Source of the DNA: Smaragdicoccus niigatensis DSM 44881 = NBRC 103563
Lineage (GTDB): Bacteria; Actinomycetota; Actinomycetes; Mycobacteriales; Mycobacteriaceae
Direction: 5' to 3'
Assembly: GCF_000380645.1 (NCBI RefSeq)
Contig: NZ_AQXZ01000019.1
Span: 496,001-560,000 of the forward strand
DNA length: 64,000 nt
A model generated the notes under the pieces. That model saw only the letters and a program-made list of their open reading frames with translations, was not told where the DNA came from and ran no database searches. The position numbers and the translations under genes were made by a program. Of this stretch, positions 43,375 through 52,791 are shown piece by piece; the first letter of the stretch is position 1, and every line of letters starts with the position of its first letter.

Positions 43375-44235
43375 GTGGGCGTGACGATTTCCAAAGTTCT
43401 TGCCATCCAAGACGGCGTCATCACGATGAAGCAGGCTCGTGATTGCGGCCTTTCCGAAGATGCCGTCCTGCGCAAAGTGCGATCCGGGGAGTGGATTCGC
43501 CATGCCAAGGGCGTCTACCAGTCAGCAGGACACCGCCGAACCCACGTGACTCGCTTCCGTGTTGCGATGTTCAGCCTGGGCACGGACGCCGTCGCGCACG
43601 GACCAAGCGCGGCCTGGTGGCACGGACTGACCGACACCGCGCCGGCAAAGCACTCGATAACCGTCCCGCAGAAGCGGACTACCGGGAGGCCGGGCGTGAG
43701 CGTCCGTCGACGCAACCTCCGACCGGAAGACATTGCCACCGTCCGCGGAGTCAGGACCACCGACATACCGCTAACCGTGCTTGAAGTCGGGGACTCGGTA
43801 CTCATGGATCAGGCACTGCAGAAACACATTTCAATGAACGACCTCGAAGCCGCCTACGCCCGGAACCGCAACTGCACGGGGTCACGGCGAGCGAAAGAAC
43901 TACTCGACGTGGCGCGAACCGGCGGCCGCAGCGAGGCGGAGCGCCTCACACATCGGATTTTGAAACCAATCGCTGGCTGGCGGCCGCAGCTGACCGTAAA
44001 CGGCAAGTACCTCGACATCGGATTTGAAGAACTCCGGATCGGCCTTGAGATCGATGGATGGCGCTGGCACAAGGACTCTCACCGAAACGGTAAGGATATG
44101 CAGCGGCAGAACAGCATCGTTCTCGCTGGCTGGACGATCTTGCGCTACGACTGGCACCGACTCGCGAATGACGCCGACGGGGTACTGGAAGAAGTCCAGG
44201 CCGCGGTAGGGCTGCGCGCGAGTCTTGTCGGTTAG
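43375..44235 (+). CDS. AbiEi-type winged-helix / DUF559 nuclease-fold protein, copy 2
   Basis: 286 residues, paralogue of the gene at 33742 with the same domain order: N-terminal winged helix ([36 protein letters not shown]), a middle linking region ([10 protein letters not shown]), and a C-terminal DUF559 domain ([42 protein letters not shown]). No toxin gene is adjacent. The ATG start may instead be the gtg at 43378. The stop overlaps the downstream hairpin. Inserted between prfB and hisN. Confidence 0.75.
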   Translation: MGVTISKVLAIQDGVITMKQARDCGLSEDAVLRKVRSGEWIRHAKGVYQSAGHRRTHVTRFRVAMFSLGTDAVAHGPSAAWWHGLTDTAPAKHSITVPQKRTTGRPGVSVRRRNLRPEDIATVRGVRTTDIPLTVLEVGDSVLMDQALQKHISMNDLEAAYARNRNCTGSRRAKELLDVARTGGRSEAERLTHRILKPIAGWRPQLTVNGKYLDIGFEELRIGLEIDGWRWHKDSHRNGKDMQRQNSIVLAGWTILRYDWHRLANDADGVLEEVQAAVGLRASLVG

Positions 44236-44266
44236 CCTGCGCCTTCCGCAGGCCAATCAACCAGAT
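44224..44266. repeat. Degenerate palindrome, right boundary of AbiEi-DUF559 copy 2
   Basis: A stem around GCCTGCG / CGCAGGC (44235-44241 and 44247-44253, 5-nt loop) with further pairs outside and a few mismatches. It overlaps the last codons of the AbiEi-like gene and ends about 21 nt before the hisN start. About 33 of 43 positions match the left element (43294-43336). Confidence 0.65.
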
Positions 44267-44287
44267 CGAACGAATAAGGTTCTGACT

Positions 44288-45067
44288 GTGTACTCCGCAG
44301 ACCTTCAGCTGGCCCACACGCTCGCCGACGCCGCCGACGCGATCACGCGGGAGCGCTTCCTCGCCCTCGATCTTCAGATCGACTCGAAGCCGGACCTGAC
44401 CCCGGTTTCGGACGCCGATCTGGCCGTCGAACGAAAGCTTCGCGCGATCCTCGAAACCGAGCGTCCGGACGACGCGGTCGCTGGGGAAGAGTTCGGGGGT
44501 GACCAAGCACACACTGGTCGCCAGTGGGTGATCGACCCCATTGACGGGACGAAGAACTTCGTCCGCGGAGTTCCGGTCTGGGCAAGCCTCATCGCACTGC
44601 TCGAAGACGGCGTTCCGGTCGTCGGTGTGGTCAGCGCTCCCGCGCTGGGCCGTCGGTGGTGGGCAAGCAAGGACGGTGGCGCCTTCGCGAAGGCCGGCCA
44701 CCAGGAGTCGCGCCGAATCACCGTTTCCAAAGTCAAAGACCTCGACCACGCCAGCCTCAGCTTCTCCAGCCTCTCCGGCTGGCGTGACCTGGGACTTCGC
44801 GATCAGCTCATCGCCCTCACCGACGAGGTGTGGCGAGTGCGCGCCTACGGAGACTTCCTCTCCTATTGCTTTGTGGCCGAAGGTGCCGTCGATCTCGCCG
44901 CTGAACCCGAGGTGAACCTCTGGGATCTGGCACCGCTCGACATCCTCGTGCGCGAAGCGGGTGGGATGTTCACCGCACTCGACGGCACGCCCGGTCCGCA
45001 CCACGGAAATGCTGTCGCCTCGAATGGTCAACTGCATCACGCAATCCTGGCCCGTTTGGCCAAATAA
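44288..45067 (+). CDS. hisN: Histidinol-phosphatase (inositol monophosphatase fold)
   Basis: 259 residues of the IMPase superfamily, the actinobacterial HisN type that removes phosphate from L-histidinol phosphate. Metal-binding motifs: GEEFGG (E), [17 protein letters not shown] (DPxDGT) and the late [15 protein letters not shown] (W-D-x-A-x-x-x-x-L). The gtg at 44288 with aagg upstream is preferred; the frame open from 44225 runs through the hairpin of the neighbouring cassette. Inositol-1-phosphatase activity cannot be excluded. Confidence 0.82.
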   Translation: MYSADLQLAHTLADAADAITRERFLALDLQIDSKPDLTPVSDADLAVERKLRAILETERPDDAVAGEEFGGDQAHTGRQWVIDPIDGTKNFVRGVPVWASLIALLEDGVPVVGVVSAPALGRRWWASKDGGAFAKAGHQESRRITVSKVKDLDHASLSFSSLSGWRDLGLRDQLIALTDEVWRVRAYGDFLSYCFVAEGAVDLAAEPEVNLWDLAPLDILVREAGGMFTALDGTPGPHHGNAVASNGQLHHAILARLAK

Positions 45068-45108
45068 CAGACCAGACTGGTTGACGGATCAAAATGATGG
45101 TGCCAGCC

Positions 45109-45138
45109 TTACTTCTCAGTAATCTTACCGCCGAGTAA
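45109..45138. promoter_or_regulatory. Tandem palindromic operators upstream of fadE pair
   Basis: TTACT-TCTC-AGTAA (45109-45122, perfect) and TTACC-GCCG-AGTAA (45125-45138, one mismatch) share the pattern TTAC(T/C)N4(A/G)GTAA and are offset by 16 bp. They lie 41-70 nt upstream of the first acyl-CoA dehydrogenase. This arrangement is typical for a TetR-type lipid-responsive repressor; which one is not known. Confidence 0.6.
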
Positions 45139-45178
45139 GGTACGGGCCACCAACGTTTCAACGCTGAGAATGGTGAAC

Positions 45179-46561
45179 ATGAGCAAGAAGGAAAAGAAGG
45201 CGCCGCGCGACACGTCCGCTGTGGGCCTCAACCCGATCAAGCGCGACTGGCAGGGTGCTGCTCTCCGCGTTCTGACCACGATCCAGGGTTCGGAGCTCGC
45301 TGAGAAGCTGGGCATTCGCAAGCCGCTGAACACCGCTGTCTACGAGGGCACCAAGTCTGGCTTCAAGGCCCTCGCTGCCACCACGCGCGTGTTCTCGAAG
45401 GTTTCCGGTGGAGGCAAGGCCAAGCGCCTCCCGGACAACTCCCTCAAGAACGCTGACTACTTCGACCTCACCCCGGACGAAGAGCAGCAGATGATCGTCG
45501 ACACGGTGAAGGACTTCGCCGCCGAGATCATCCGCCCGGCCGCCTACGACGCCGACCACGACGCGGTCGCTCCGGCCGACCTCCGCGCTCGCGCTGCCGA
45601 GCTCGGCATCACCATGATCAACGTTCCGGAGGAGCTCGACGGAGCTGCTTCCGAGCGCGCTGCGGTCACCAACTCTCTCGTCGCCGAGGCGCTTGCGCAC
45701 GGTGACATGGGCATCGCGGTCCCGATCCTCGCGCCGAGCGGTTTCGCCGTCGCGCTGACCCAGTTCGGTACCGAGGCTCAGCAGAGCACCTACCTCCCGG
45801 CCTTCACCGGTGAGAACGTGCCGATGTCGGCCGTCGTCGTGTCCGAGCCGCACCCGCTCGCGAACCCGTTCGACCTGCGCACCACCGCAACCCGCACCGC
45901 GGGTGGCTACAAGCTCAACGGTGTCAAGAGCATGGTCCCGGCCGCCGGTGACTGCGAGCTCTTCATCGTCGCCGCTGCTCTCGACGGCAAGCCGGCTCTG
46001 TTCCTCGTCGAGTCGAGCGCCAAGGGCATCTCGATCGAGTCGGACCCGGGCATGGGTATCCGCGCTGCCGGCCTCGGCCGACTGATCCTCCAGGACGTTG
46101 TCGTCGGTGACGACGCCATCCTCGGTGAAGGCGACGCCGACGAGCGCGCTGAGGACTACGCGAACGCGATCCGTCTCGCTCGCCTCGGTTGGGCTTCGCT
46201 CGCCGTCGGTACGGCGCAGTCGGTTCTCGACTACGTCATTCCTTACGTCAAGGACCGCGAGGCCTTCGGCGAGCCGATCGCACACCGTCAGTCGGTGGCG
46301 TTCATGGTCGCCAACATCCAGATCGAGCTCGACGGTCTGCGCCTCATCACCCTCCGCGGCGCTTCGCGTGCCGAGCAGGGTCTGTCGTTCGCCCGTGAGG
46401 CTGGTCTGGCCCGTCGCTTCGCTGCGGAGCGCGGTATGCAGATCGGTCTGGACGGTGTCCAGCTGCTCGGTGGCCACGGCTACACCAAGGAGCACCCGGT
46501 CGAGCGGTGGTACCGCGACCTGCGTGCCATCGGTGTCGCCGAGGGCGTCGTCCTCATCTAA
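45179..46561 (+). CDS. fadE: Acyl-CoA dehydrogenase, first of a coupled pair
   Basis: 460 residues. An N-terminal extension of about 90 residues, rich in Lys and Ala, precedes the acyl-CoA dehydrogenase core, which begins near FDLTPDEEQQMIVDTVKDFAAE. Core signatures: MINVPEELDG, the flavin segment MSAVVVSEPH, and GLDGVQLLGGHGYTKEHPVERWYRD. The catalytic-base segment reads IGVAEGVVLI and the chain ends right there, shorter than usual (normally about 20 more residues). It should introduce the alpha,beta double bond of acyl-CoA. Codon choice is strongly biased (aag, ctc, gct), suggesting high expression. ATG 45179 or 45170. Confidence 0.85.
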   Translation: MSKKEKKAPRDTSAVGLNPIKRDWQGAALRVLTTIQGSELAEKLGIRKPLNTAVYEGTKSGFKALAATTRVFSKVSGGGKAKRLPDNSLKNADYFDLTPDEEQQMIVDTVKDFAAEIIRPAAYDADHDAVAPADLRARAAELGITMINVPEELDGAASERAAVTNSLVAEALAHGDMGIAVPILAPSGFAVALTQFGTEAQQSTYLPAFTGENVPMSAVVVSEPHPLANPFDLRTTATRTAGGYKLNGVKSMVPAAGDCELFIVAAALDGKPALFLVESSAKGISIESDPGMGIRAAGLGRLILQDVVVGDDAILGEGDADERAEDYANAIRLARLGWASLAVGTAQSVLDYVIPYVKDREAFGEPIAHRQSVAFMVANIQIELDGLRLITLRGASRAEQGLSFAREAGLARRFAAERGMQIGLDGVQLLGGHGYTKEHPVERWYRDLRAIGVAEGVVLI

Positions 46562-46597
46562 TCCGCCGCGAACAGCAGAAACTTTCAGGAGCAATAA

Positions 46598-47824
46598 ATG
46601 GCAATCAACCTCGAACTGCCGAAGAAGCTTCGCTTCGCGCAGAACCAGGCACACCAGGTCGGCGCGCAGATCTTCCGCCCGATCTCCCGCAAGTACGACA
46701 AGGCTGAGCACGCCTACCCGGTCGAGCTCGACACCATGGCTGCCATGGTCGAGGGCCTCGAGGCCTCTGGCACCCAGGACATCGCGGGCGCCAAGGGTGG
46801 CCGTGGTGACGATGCTGGCGACGACAAGGCACTCATCGTCGCCAACAAGAACGGCGGCAACATGATGTCGCTCATGAACACCATGGAGGTGTCGTGGGGC
46901 GACGTCGGTCTGATGCTGACCATTCCGTACCAGGGTCTCGGCAACGCGGCCATCGCCGCCGTGGCGACGGACGAGCAGCTCGAGCGCTTCGGTAAGGTCT
47001 GGGCCTCGATGGCCATCACCGAGCCGTCGTTCGGTTCGGACTCGGCCGCGGTCACCACCACCGCCGTGCGCGACGGCGACGAGTGGGTCCTCAACGGCGA
47101 GAAGATCTTCGTCACCGCCGGTGAGCGCTGCACCCACGTCGTCGTGTGGGCTTCGGTCGACAAGTCGCTGGGCCGGGCCGCGATCAAGTCGTTCTGCGTG
47201 CCGCGGGACGCTCCGGGTCTGACCGTCGCTCGCCTCGAGCACAAGCTCGGCATCAAGGCGTCCGACACCGCGGTCATCCTCCTCGAGAACTGCCGCATTC
47301 CGTACGACAACATCCTCGGTTCGCCTGAGGTCAACGTCGAAAAGGGCTTTGCCGGCGTCATGCAGACGTTCGACAACACCCGTCCGCTCGTTGCCGGTAT
47401 GGCCGTCGGTGTTGCTCGTGCCGCTCTCGAAGAGCTGCGCGCGCTGCTGACCGAGGCTGGCATCGAGATCGATTACGACGCTCCGGCTTATACGCAGTCC
47501 GCGGCAGCCGCTGAGTACATCCGCCTCGAGGCCGACTGGGAAGCTGCTTACCTGCTCACCCTGAAGGCCACCTGGATGGCTGACAACAAGCTGCCGAACT
47601 CGCTGCAGGCGTCCGAGGCCAAGGCCAAGGCCGGCCGCATGGGCACCGACGTGACCCTCAAGGCCGTCGAGCTCGCGGGTGCGATGGGTTACTCCGAGCG
47701 CACCCTGCTCGAGAAGTGGGCTCGCGACTCGAAGATCCTCGACATCTTCGAAGGCACCCAGCAGATCCAGCAGCTCATCGTCGCTCGCCGCATCCTCGGC
47801 CTGTCGTCGGCAGAGCTCAAGTGA
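46598..47824 (+). CDS. fadE: Acyl-CoA dehydrogenase, second of a coupled pair
   Basis: 408 residues, full ACAD length. Signatures: ITEPSFGSDSAAV (flavin/substrate site), NGEKIFVTAGERC, and the catalytic-glutamate segment ILDIFEGTQQIQQLIVARRIL at the C-terminus. An aggag Shine-Dalgarno is 7 nt upstream. It starts 36 nt after the first fadE gene. Heteromeric acyl-CoA dehydrogenases are well known in this group, so the two products may form one enzyme; separate homomers remain possible. Same biased codon use as its neighbour. Confidence 0.88.
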   Translation: MAINLELPKKLRFAQNQAHQVGAQIFRPISRKYDKAEHAYPVELDTMAAMVEGLEASGTQDIAGAKGGRGDDAGDDKALIVANKNGGNMMSLMNTMEVSWGDVGLMLTIPYQGLGNAAIAAVATDEQLERFGKVWASMAITEPSFGSDSAAVTTTAVRDGDEWVLNGEKIFVTAGERCTHVVVWASVDKSLGRAAIKSFCVPRDAPGLTVARLEHKLGIKASDTAVILLENCRIPYDNILGSPEVNVEKGFAGVMQTFDNTRPLVAGMAVGVARAALEELRALLTEAGIEIDYDAPAYTQSAAAAEYIRLEADWEAAYLLTLKATWMADNKLPNSLQASEAKAKAGRMGTDVTLKAVELAGAMGYSERTLLEKWARDSKILDIFEGTQQIQQLIVARRILGLSSAELK

Positions 47825-47844
47825 TCTGAGTTTCGACTAGTAAG

Positions 47845-47881
47845 CGGTCGCCGCAGCCCACTGGGTTGCGGCGACCGTTTC
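47845..47881 (+). terminator. Terminator of the fadE pair
   Basis: An 11-bp perfect stem (CGGTCGCCGCA / TGCGGCGACCG) with an 11-nt loop, followed by TTTCGTTT. It lies 20 nt after the second fadE stop. Confidence 0.85.
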
Positions 47882-47903
47882 GTTTAGGGACCTTGGTCGT
47901 TTC

Positions 47904-49283
47904 GTGGCGGATTTTTCGTCGAATAAGTTGGCATTTGAGGCCCGAGTCGTTCACTGTTGCGATGTGACTGCGGAAAACTCTCAAAACTCGAGGGCCATCG
48001 TTGTCGGCGCCGGCTTCGGTGGCCTCCTCGCGGCGGGTGCGCTGAGCCCACATTTCGGTGAGGTGCTGATCATCGAGCGGGATACGTTGCCCGCGGAACC
48101 AGGCGGGCGCACCTCGATTCCGCAGCGCCACCACCTGCACATCATGCTCGCGCGCGGCATCGCGAACGTGCACAAGATCTACCCGCAGTACGGCGACGAA
48201 CTCCTCGCCCAGGGCGCCTTCACCGGCGACGTCGGCGCATGCGCGACCGCGGCCGCACCGGGTGGCATGCACCGACTTCCGGTCGCCATCGGCATTCAGG
48301 ACTTCTACGCCAGCCGAGACGCGATCGAATGGGCGATCCGCCAGTGCGCGTCGCGTCTGCCCAATGTCCGGATCATCGACAACACCGTCGTCACCGGGCT
48401 GGCGACCACCGAAGATCGCAGCACCGTCACCGGCGTGACCACCGCCGGAGAGACCTTCCTCGCCGACCTCGTCGTCGACAGCTCGGGGCGCGCCGCGCAC
48501 GGCCCGGGCTGGCTCGAACACATCGGCTACGAACGTCCGCACGAGACGAAGGTGCCGGTCGGCGTCACGTACGGCACCCGTCGCTACAAGCGTGATCCCG
48601 TTCGCCACGGATCGATCTACCGCATCAGCGTCGCGCCGACCGAGGACGGTCACCGCGGCGGCGTGATGATCGCGCAGGAAGACGGCACCTGGATCGTCAC
48701 GTTGTCCGGCTTCGGCAACCACCGGCCCGAACTCGACGAGAAGAAGTTCCACGAGTTCGCGAAGTCCTTCGTCGCTTCGGACATCGCGGACGCGATCACC
48801 GACGCCGAAGCGGTCGACGACGGTCACCGCTTCAAGATCCCCGCCATCGTGTGGCGCGACTACAAGGGCACCAAACTCCCCCGCAACTACCTGCCGCTCG
48901 GCGACACGATCTGCTCGCTGAACCCGATTTACGCGCAGGGCATGACGGTCGCCTCCGAAGAAGCCGTGATCCTCGCGAATTGCCTCGGTAGCGGGCGCGA
49001 CGATCTGACTGCGCGCTTCCTCACCGACGCGGACAAGTTCATTGGCCGCGTATGGAATTCGACGGCTCCTCTCGACCGCAAGGCACTGGACACCACCGCC
49101 ACCCCGAAGAAGGGTGCCCGCGACGTCATCATGACGGCATTCGGTCGGGCGATGGCGTCCGATCCGAAGGTCGTCGAAGCGTTTCTGCGGGTCAACGGCC
49201 TGCTCGACAGCCCCGCAAAGCTCACCAGACCGACCATTCTGGCGCGAGTGGCATGGGCCAACCGACCCTGGCGCCGAAGCTGA
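47904..49283 (+). CDS. FAD-dependent oxidoreductase (geranylgeranyl-reductase/halogenase-like)
   Basis: 459 residues. The Rossmann FAD site is IVVGAGFGGLLAAGAL with E in LIIERD; GRAAHGPGWLE is the G-x-A-x-x-G-type second region, and YLPLGDTICSLNPIYAQGMTVASEEAVIL has the G-D-x-x-x-x-x-x-P pattern of group A flavoproteins. The family includes hydroxylases, halogenases and lipid reductases; the reaction here is unknown. The gtg at 47904 (aggga 13 nt upstream) is used, though gtg 47964 is possible because homology starts there. Lies between fadE and fadD genes. Confidence 0.75.
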   Translation: MADFSSNKLAFEARVVHCCDVTAENSQNSRAIVVGAGFGGLLAAGALSPHFGEVLIIERDTLPAEPGGRTSIPQRHHLHIMLARGIANVHKIYPQYGDELLAQGAFTGDVGACATAAAPGGMHRLPVAIGIQDFYASRDAIEWAIRQCASRLPNVRIIDNTVVTGLATTEDRSTVTGVTTAGETFLADLVVDSSGRAAHGPGWLEHIGYERPHETKVPVGVTYGTRRYKRDPVRHGSIYRISVAPTEDGHRGGVMIAQEDGTWIVTLSGFGNHRPELDEKKFHEFAKSFVASDIADAITDAEAVDDGHRFKIPAIVWRDYKGTKLPRNYLPLGDTICSLNPIYAQGMTVASEEAVILANCLGSGRDDLTARFLTDADKFIGRVWNSTAPLDRKALDTTATPKKGARDVIMTAFGRAMASDPKVVEAFLRVNGLLDSPAKLTRPTILARVAWANRPWRRS

Positions 49284-49298
49284 GCGTCGACTGATAAG

Positions 49299-49330
49299 TT
49301 TCAGATTGCGGTCTATGCCGCGGTCTGAAA
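49299..49330. terminator. Stem-loop between FAD oxidoreductase and fadD genes
   Basis: TTTCAGA...TCTGAAA (7-bp arms) encloses GCGG-TCTATG-CCGC, joined by two G-U pairs. It starts 16 nt after the oxidoreductase stop and has no T-tract. It is either a weak terminator or a regulatory palindrome in front of the acyl-CoA synthetase at 49351. Confidence 0.45.
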
Positions 49331-49350
49331 TCTCACTGCGGAGGTAGACA

Positions 49351-51111
49351 ATGCCGGGACTGGATTCCGTACGCTCGCGACTCGTCGATTCGGCGCAAAA
49401 CGTACGATCCAAGCTCACCGATGCAGCAAGTACCGCCGCCGACGCAGCGGAAACCGTCGGCGAGCGGGTCGCCGAGACGGCGACCACGGTCCGCACCCGA
49501 GCGATCACCGCGTTCGAAACCGGACTCGCAGTCAACAAGCTTCGCGAGCGCGGCATCTTCAACCCGCTGCGCCCCGACGAGGGCATCCGCACGCTCATCG
49601 ACAACCGCCGCTACGGCCCGCAGGCCGGCGTTGTTCTCGCGACCGCGCGCCTCTACCCGAACCAGGCTGCGCTCACCGATGAAAAGGGCGAGCTCACCTA
49701 CCGCCAGCTCGACGAGCAGTCGAACCAGCTCGCGCGCGGCCTCCAGTCGATCGGGCTCAAGGAAGGCGCGCACATTGCGCTCCTGGCCCGCGACCACCGC
49801 GGCCTGCTCTTGAGCATTCTCGCTGCCGGCAAGGGCGGTTACCGCCTCATCCTCATGAACACCGGCTTCGCGAAGCGGCAGTTCGCGGAGGTCGCCGAGC
49901 GTGAGAACGTCCAGGCGGTGCTGCACGACAGCGAGTTCATCGACCTCCTGAGCGCGATGCCTTCGGACATCCCGCACTACCTGACCTGGACCGATGAAGG
50001 CCACCAGGTCGAGGGCATGACGACGATCGACGCCCTGGCCAATGGCCAGTCGAAGAAGGCCCTGAAGCCGCCGAAGAAGTCGCTCGGATTCGTCATTCTG
50101 ACGTCCGGAACGACCGGCACCCCGAAGGGTGCACCGCGTACCAAGACCTCGCCGATGATCTCGGCGCAGCTCGTCGACCGCATCCCGTTCCCACGCCAGA
50201 AGTCAGTCGTCATCGTCTCCCCGATCTTCCACAGCACCGGCATGGTGTCGTGGGCGATCTCGGCGCTGCTCGGCAACAAGACCGTGCTCGTTCGCCGCTT
50301 CAACCCGGAGAACACGCTCAAACTCATCCAAGAGCACAAGGCCGAGATGCTCGTAGCCGTTCCGACGATGCTGCAGCGCATCCTCGACCTCGGCCCGGAC
50401 GTCATCGGCAAGTACGACACCTCGTCCCTGCGGATCGCACTTGTCGCGGGTTCGGCTGTGTCGCCGGAACTTTCGCGTCGCATGGCCGCGACGTTCGGCG
50501 ACGTTCTGTACAACATGTACGGCTCGACCGAGGCCGCCGTCGTGGCCATCTCGACGCCGCAGGAGCAGCGCATCGCGCCCGGAACCGTCGGCAAGCCGCC
50601 GGTCACGTGTCACGTGGTCCTGCTCGACCAGAACGACGAGCCGATCGAAGGGGCCAACAAGTCCGGCCGCATCTTCGCGCAGAACGGCGGCATGTTCGAG
50701 GGGTACACCGACGGCCGCCACAAGGCGTTCGTCAAGGGCTGGATGTCGACCGGCGACACCGGGCACTTCGATGAGAACGGTCTGCTGTTCATCGACGGCC
50801 GCGACGACGACATGATCGTCTCCGGTGGGGAGAACGTCTTCCCGGGCGAGGTCGAGGACCTGCTCGTCGAGCGCGACGACATCATCGAGGCCGCCGTGAT
50901 TGGCGTCGACGACCGCGACTTCGGCAAGCGTCTGCGCGCATTTGTGGTGCCGGCGAAGGGCTCGAAGAAGGACGTCGAGGAGATCAAGGCCTACGTCAAG
51001 GACAACCTCGCGCGATACAAGGTCCCGCGCGATGTCATCTTCATCGACGAACTCCCGCGCAACGCCACCGGCAAGCTGCTGCGGACCAAGCTCGCCGAAT
51101 ACGAGGCTTAA
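49351..51111 (+). CDS. fadD: Acyl-CoA synthetase (AMP-binding), long form
   Basis: 586 residues. The P-loop is TSGTTGTPKGAP (about residue 250), the A5 motif YNMYGSTEAAV (about 388), the A7 region STGDTGHFDENG (about 470) and the catalytic lysine in NATGKLLR at the C-terminus. Activates a fatty or carboxylic acid with ATP and CoA. The first 60 residues contain an amphipathic Ala/Thr-rich helix not found in short forms. gagg is 7 nt before the ATG. A second synthetase starts 10 nt after the stop, then a beta-propeller gene: a three-gene operon. Confidence 0.9.
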   Translation: MPGLDSVRSRLVDSAQNVRSKLTDAASTAADAAETVGERVAETATTVRTRAITAFETGLAVNKLRERGIFNPLRPDEGIRTLIDNRRYGPQAGVVLATARLYPNQAALTDEKGELTYRQLDEQSNQLARGLQSIGLKEGAHIALLARDHRGLLLSILAAGKGGYRLILMNTGFAKRQFAEVAERENVQAVLHDSEFIDLLSAMPSDIPHYLTWTDEGHQVEGMTTIDALANGQSKKALKPPKKSLGFVILTSGTTGTPKGAPRTKTSPMISAQLVDRIPFPRQKSVVIVSPIFHSTGMVSWAISALLGNKTVLVRRFNPENTLKLIQEHKAEMLVAVPTMLQRILDLGPDVIGKYDTSSLRIALVAGSAVSPELSRRMAATFGDVLYNMYGSTEAAVVAISTPQEQRIAPGTVGKPPVTCHVVLLDQNDEPIEGANKSGRIFAQNGGMFEGYTDGRHKAFVKGWMSTGDTGHFDENGLLFIDGRDDDMIVSGGENVFPGEVEDLLVERDDIIEAAVIGVDDRDFGKRLRAFVVPAKGSKKDVEEIKAYVKDNLARYKVPRDVIFIDELPRNATGKLLRTKLAEYEA

Positions 51112-51121
51112 CAAACCGCCA

Positions 51122-52777
51122 ATGGTTTGGGGCATCCCGTCACCCGTCAAGGTCCTCGGCCAGGCCGTCGACTTCGCGCGTAGCGCGGAGGTACTGCGCC
51201 GACGCGGCCTCATCGATCTGCGCCGCCCGGAGGACATGCTCCGGGCGCTGCTCAACGCGAACAACTTCGGCCCGTTCGCGACCGCGGTCGGTCACGGCGC
51301 GGCCGTGGACGGGTCAGCTCCGGCGATCGTCGACGAGCGCGGCGAAGTCAACTACACGCAGCTCGAAGAGCTGTCGAACGGTCTCGCGCGAGGACTGGGC
51401 GCGAACGGAATCAAGCCCGGCGACGTCATCGCGGTGCTGGCCCGCGACCACCGAGGTCTGGTCCTGAGCATGGTGGCGGCGGACAAGATCGGCGCGCGCA
51501 TCGTCCTCATGAACACCGGTTTCGCGAAGCCGCAGTTCGCCGACGTCTGCGCCCGCGAAGGCGTATCCGCGATCCTCCATGACAGCGAATTCACTGACCT
51601 GGTGAGCGTTCTCGACTCGTCGATTCCACGCTTCCTCACCTGGATCGACGTGACCGACAAGGTCGACAACACGGCCAAGCCCATCGAGTACGTCATCCAG
51701 GGGCAGTCGAAGGCGCCCGTTCCCGCTCCGAAGTCGAAGGGCGGCATGGTCGTCCTCACGAGCGGCACGACCGGAACCCCGAAGGGTGCCCCTCGTCAGC
51801 GGATATCCCCCCTGGACATCGCACAATTCGTCGATCGCATCCCGCTCCCGAGCAACGGCACGATCGTCATGGGCGCGCCGATGTTCCACACGACCGGGCT
51901 GTCGCAGTTCGTCATCGGCCTCGCGCTAGGCAACAAGATCGTGCTGCAGCGGCGATTCAACCCCGAGACCACGATCCGCAACCTCGTGAAGACCAAAGCC
52001 TCGACCCTGGTGCTCGTCCCAACAATGCTGCAGCGCATCGTCGACCTCGGCCCGCGCAAGCTCGCCAAGTACGACACCTCATCGCTGCAGCTCATCGTGG
52101 TCGCCGGCTCATCGCTCTCCCCCGATCTCTGCCGCCGGACCGCAGCGGCGTTCGGGAACGTTTTGTACAACATGTACGGATCGACCGAGGTGGCCGTCGC
52201 GACCGTCGCCACCCCCTCGGAACTGCGACGCGCGCCCGGAACCGTCGGGCGGCCGCCGGTGGGTTGCCAGGTCGCGCTGTACGACGACGATCGAAACCTC
52301 ATCAAGACTCCGAACACTCTTGGCACGATCTTCGTGTCCAGCGGGCTGAGCTTCACCGGCTACACCGACGGCCGCAACAAAGAGATCGTCGACGGCCTGC
52401 TCTCGACTGGCGACGTCGGCCATTTCGACCACGAACGCCTCTGGTTCGTGGACGGTCGCGAAGACGACATGATTGTCTCCGGTGGTGAGAACGTCTACCC
52501 GCTCGAGGTCGAGAACCTGCTCGCCGAGCGCCCCGACATCACCGAAGCAGCCGTGATCGGCGTCGATGACCACGACTTCGGAAAGCGCCTGCGCGCGTTC
52601 GTGGTGGCTGCAAAGGGTTCGACGAAGAAGGACGCGGAGCACATCCGCGACTACGTGCGGGACAACCTCGCATCGTTCAAGGTTCCGCGCGATGTGTACT
52701 TCATCGATGAATTGCCGCGGAATGCGACCGGAAAGATTCTGCGGTCAAGACTGGCGGAGTTCACCCCGCCGGGCTAA
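51122..52777 (+). CDS. fadD: Acyl-CoA synthetase (AMP-binding), second tandem copy
   Basis: 551 residues, clearly a paralogue of the preceding synthetase (shared segments such as TSGTTGTPKGAPRQ, NMYGSTEVAV, DDMIVSGGENVYPLEVE and the lysine in NATGKILR). It lacks the first copy's amphipathic N-terminal helix and begins MVWGIPSPVKVLGQAVDF. The frame is open upstream to 50900, but that is inside the previous gene. Different substrate chain lengths for the two copies are possible. Confidence 0.88.
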   Translation: MVWGIPSPVKVLGQAVDFARSAEVLRRRGLIDLRRPEDMLRALLNANNFGPFATAVGHGAAVDGSAPAIVDERGEVNYTQLEELSNGLARGLGANGIKPGDVIAVLARDHRGLVLSMVAADKIGARIVLMNTGFAKPQFADVCAREGVSAILHDSEFTDLVSVLDSSIPRFLTWIDVTDKVDNTAKPIEYVIQGQSKAPVPAPKSKGGMVVLTSGTTGTPKGAPRQRISPLDIAQFVDRIPLPSNGTIVMGAPMFHTTGLSQFVIGLALGNKIVLQRRFNPETTIRNLVKTKASTLVLVPTMLQRIVDLGPRKLAKYDTSSLQLIVVAGSSLSPDLCRRTAAAFGNVLYNMYGSTEVAVATVATPSELRRAPGTVGRPPVGCQVALYDDDRNLIKTPNTLGTIFVSSGLSFTGYTDGRNKEIVDGLLSTGDVGHFDHERLWFVDGREDDMIVSGGENVYPLEVENLLAERPDITEAAVIGVDDHDFGKRLRAFVVAAKGSTKKDAEHIRDYVRDNLASFKVPRDVYFIDELPRNATGKILRSRLAEFTPPG

Positions 52778-52791
52778 AGGAGCTTGCAACG

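Noticed and set aside
45158-47242. 694-codon open frame antisense to the acyl-CoA dehydrogenases
   Set aside because: It is an Arg/Leu/Val-rich shadow produced by strong codon bias on the plus strand. It has no domain, and the plus-strand genes have clear ACAD motifs.
47817-49604. 595-codon frame antisense to the FAD oxidoreductase
   Set aside because: No recognisable motif; the opposite strand carries the GxGxxG flavin site.
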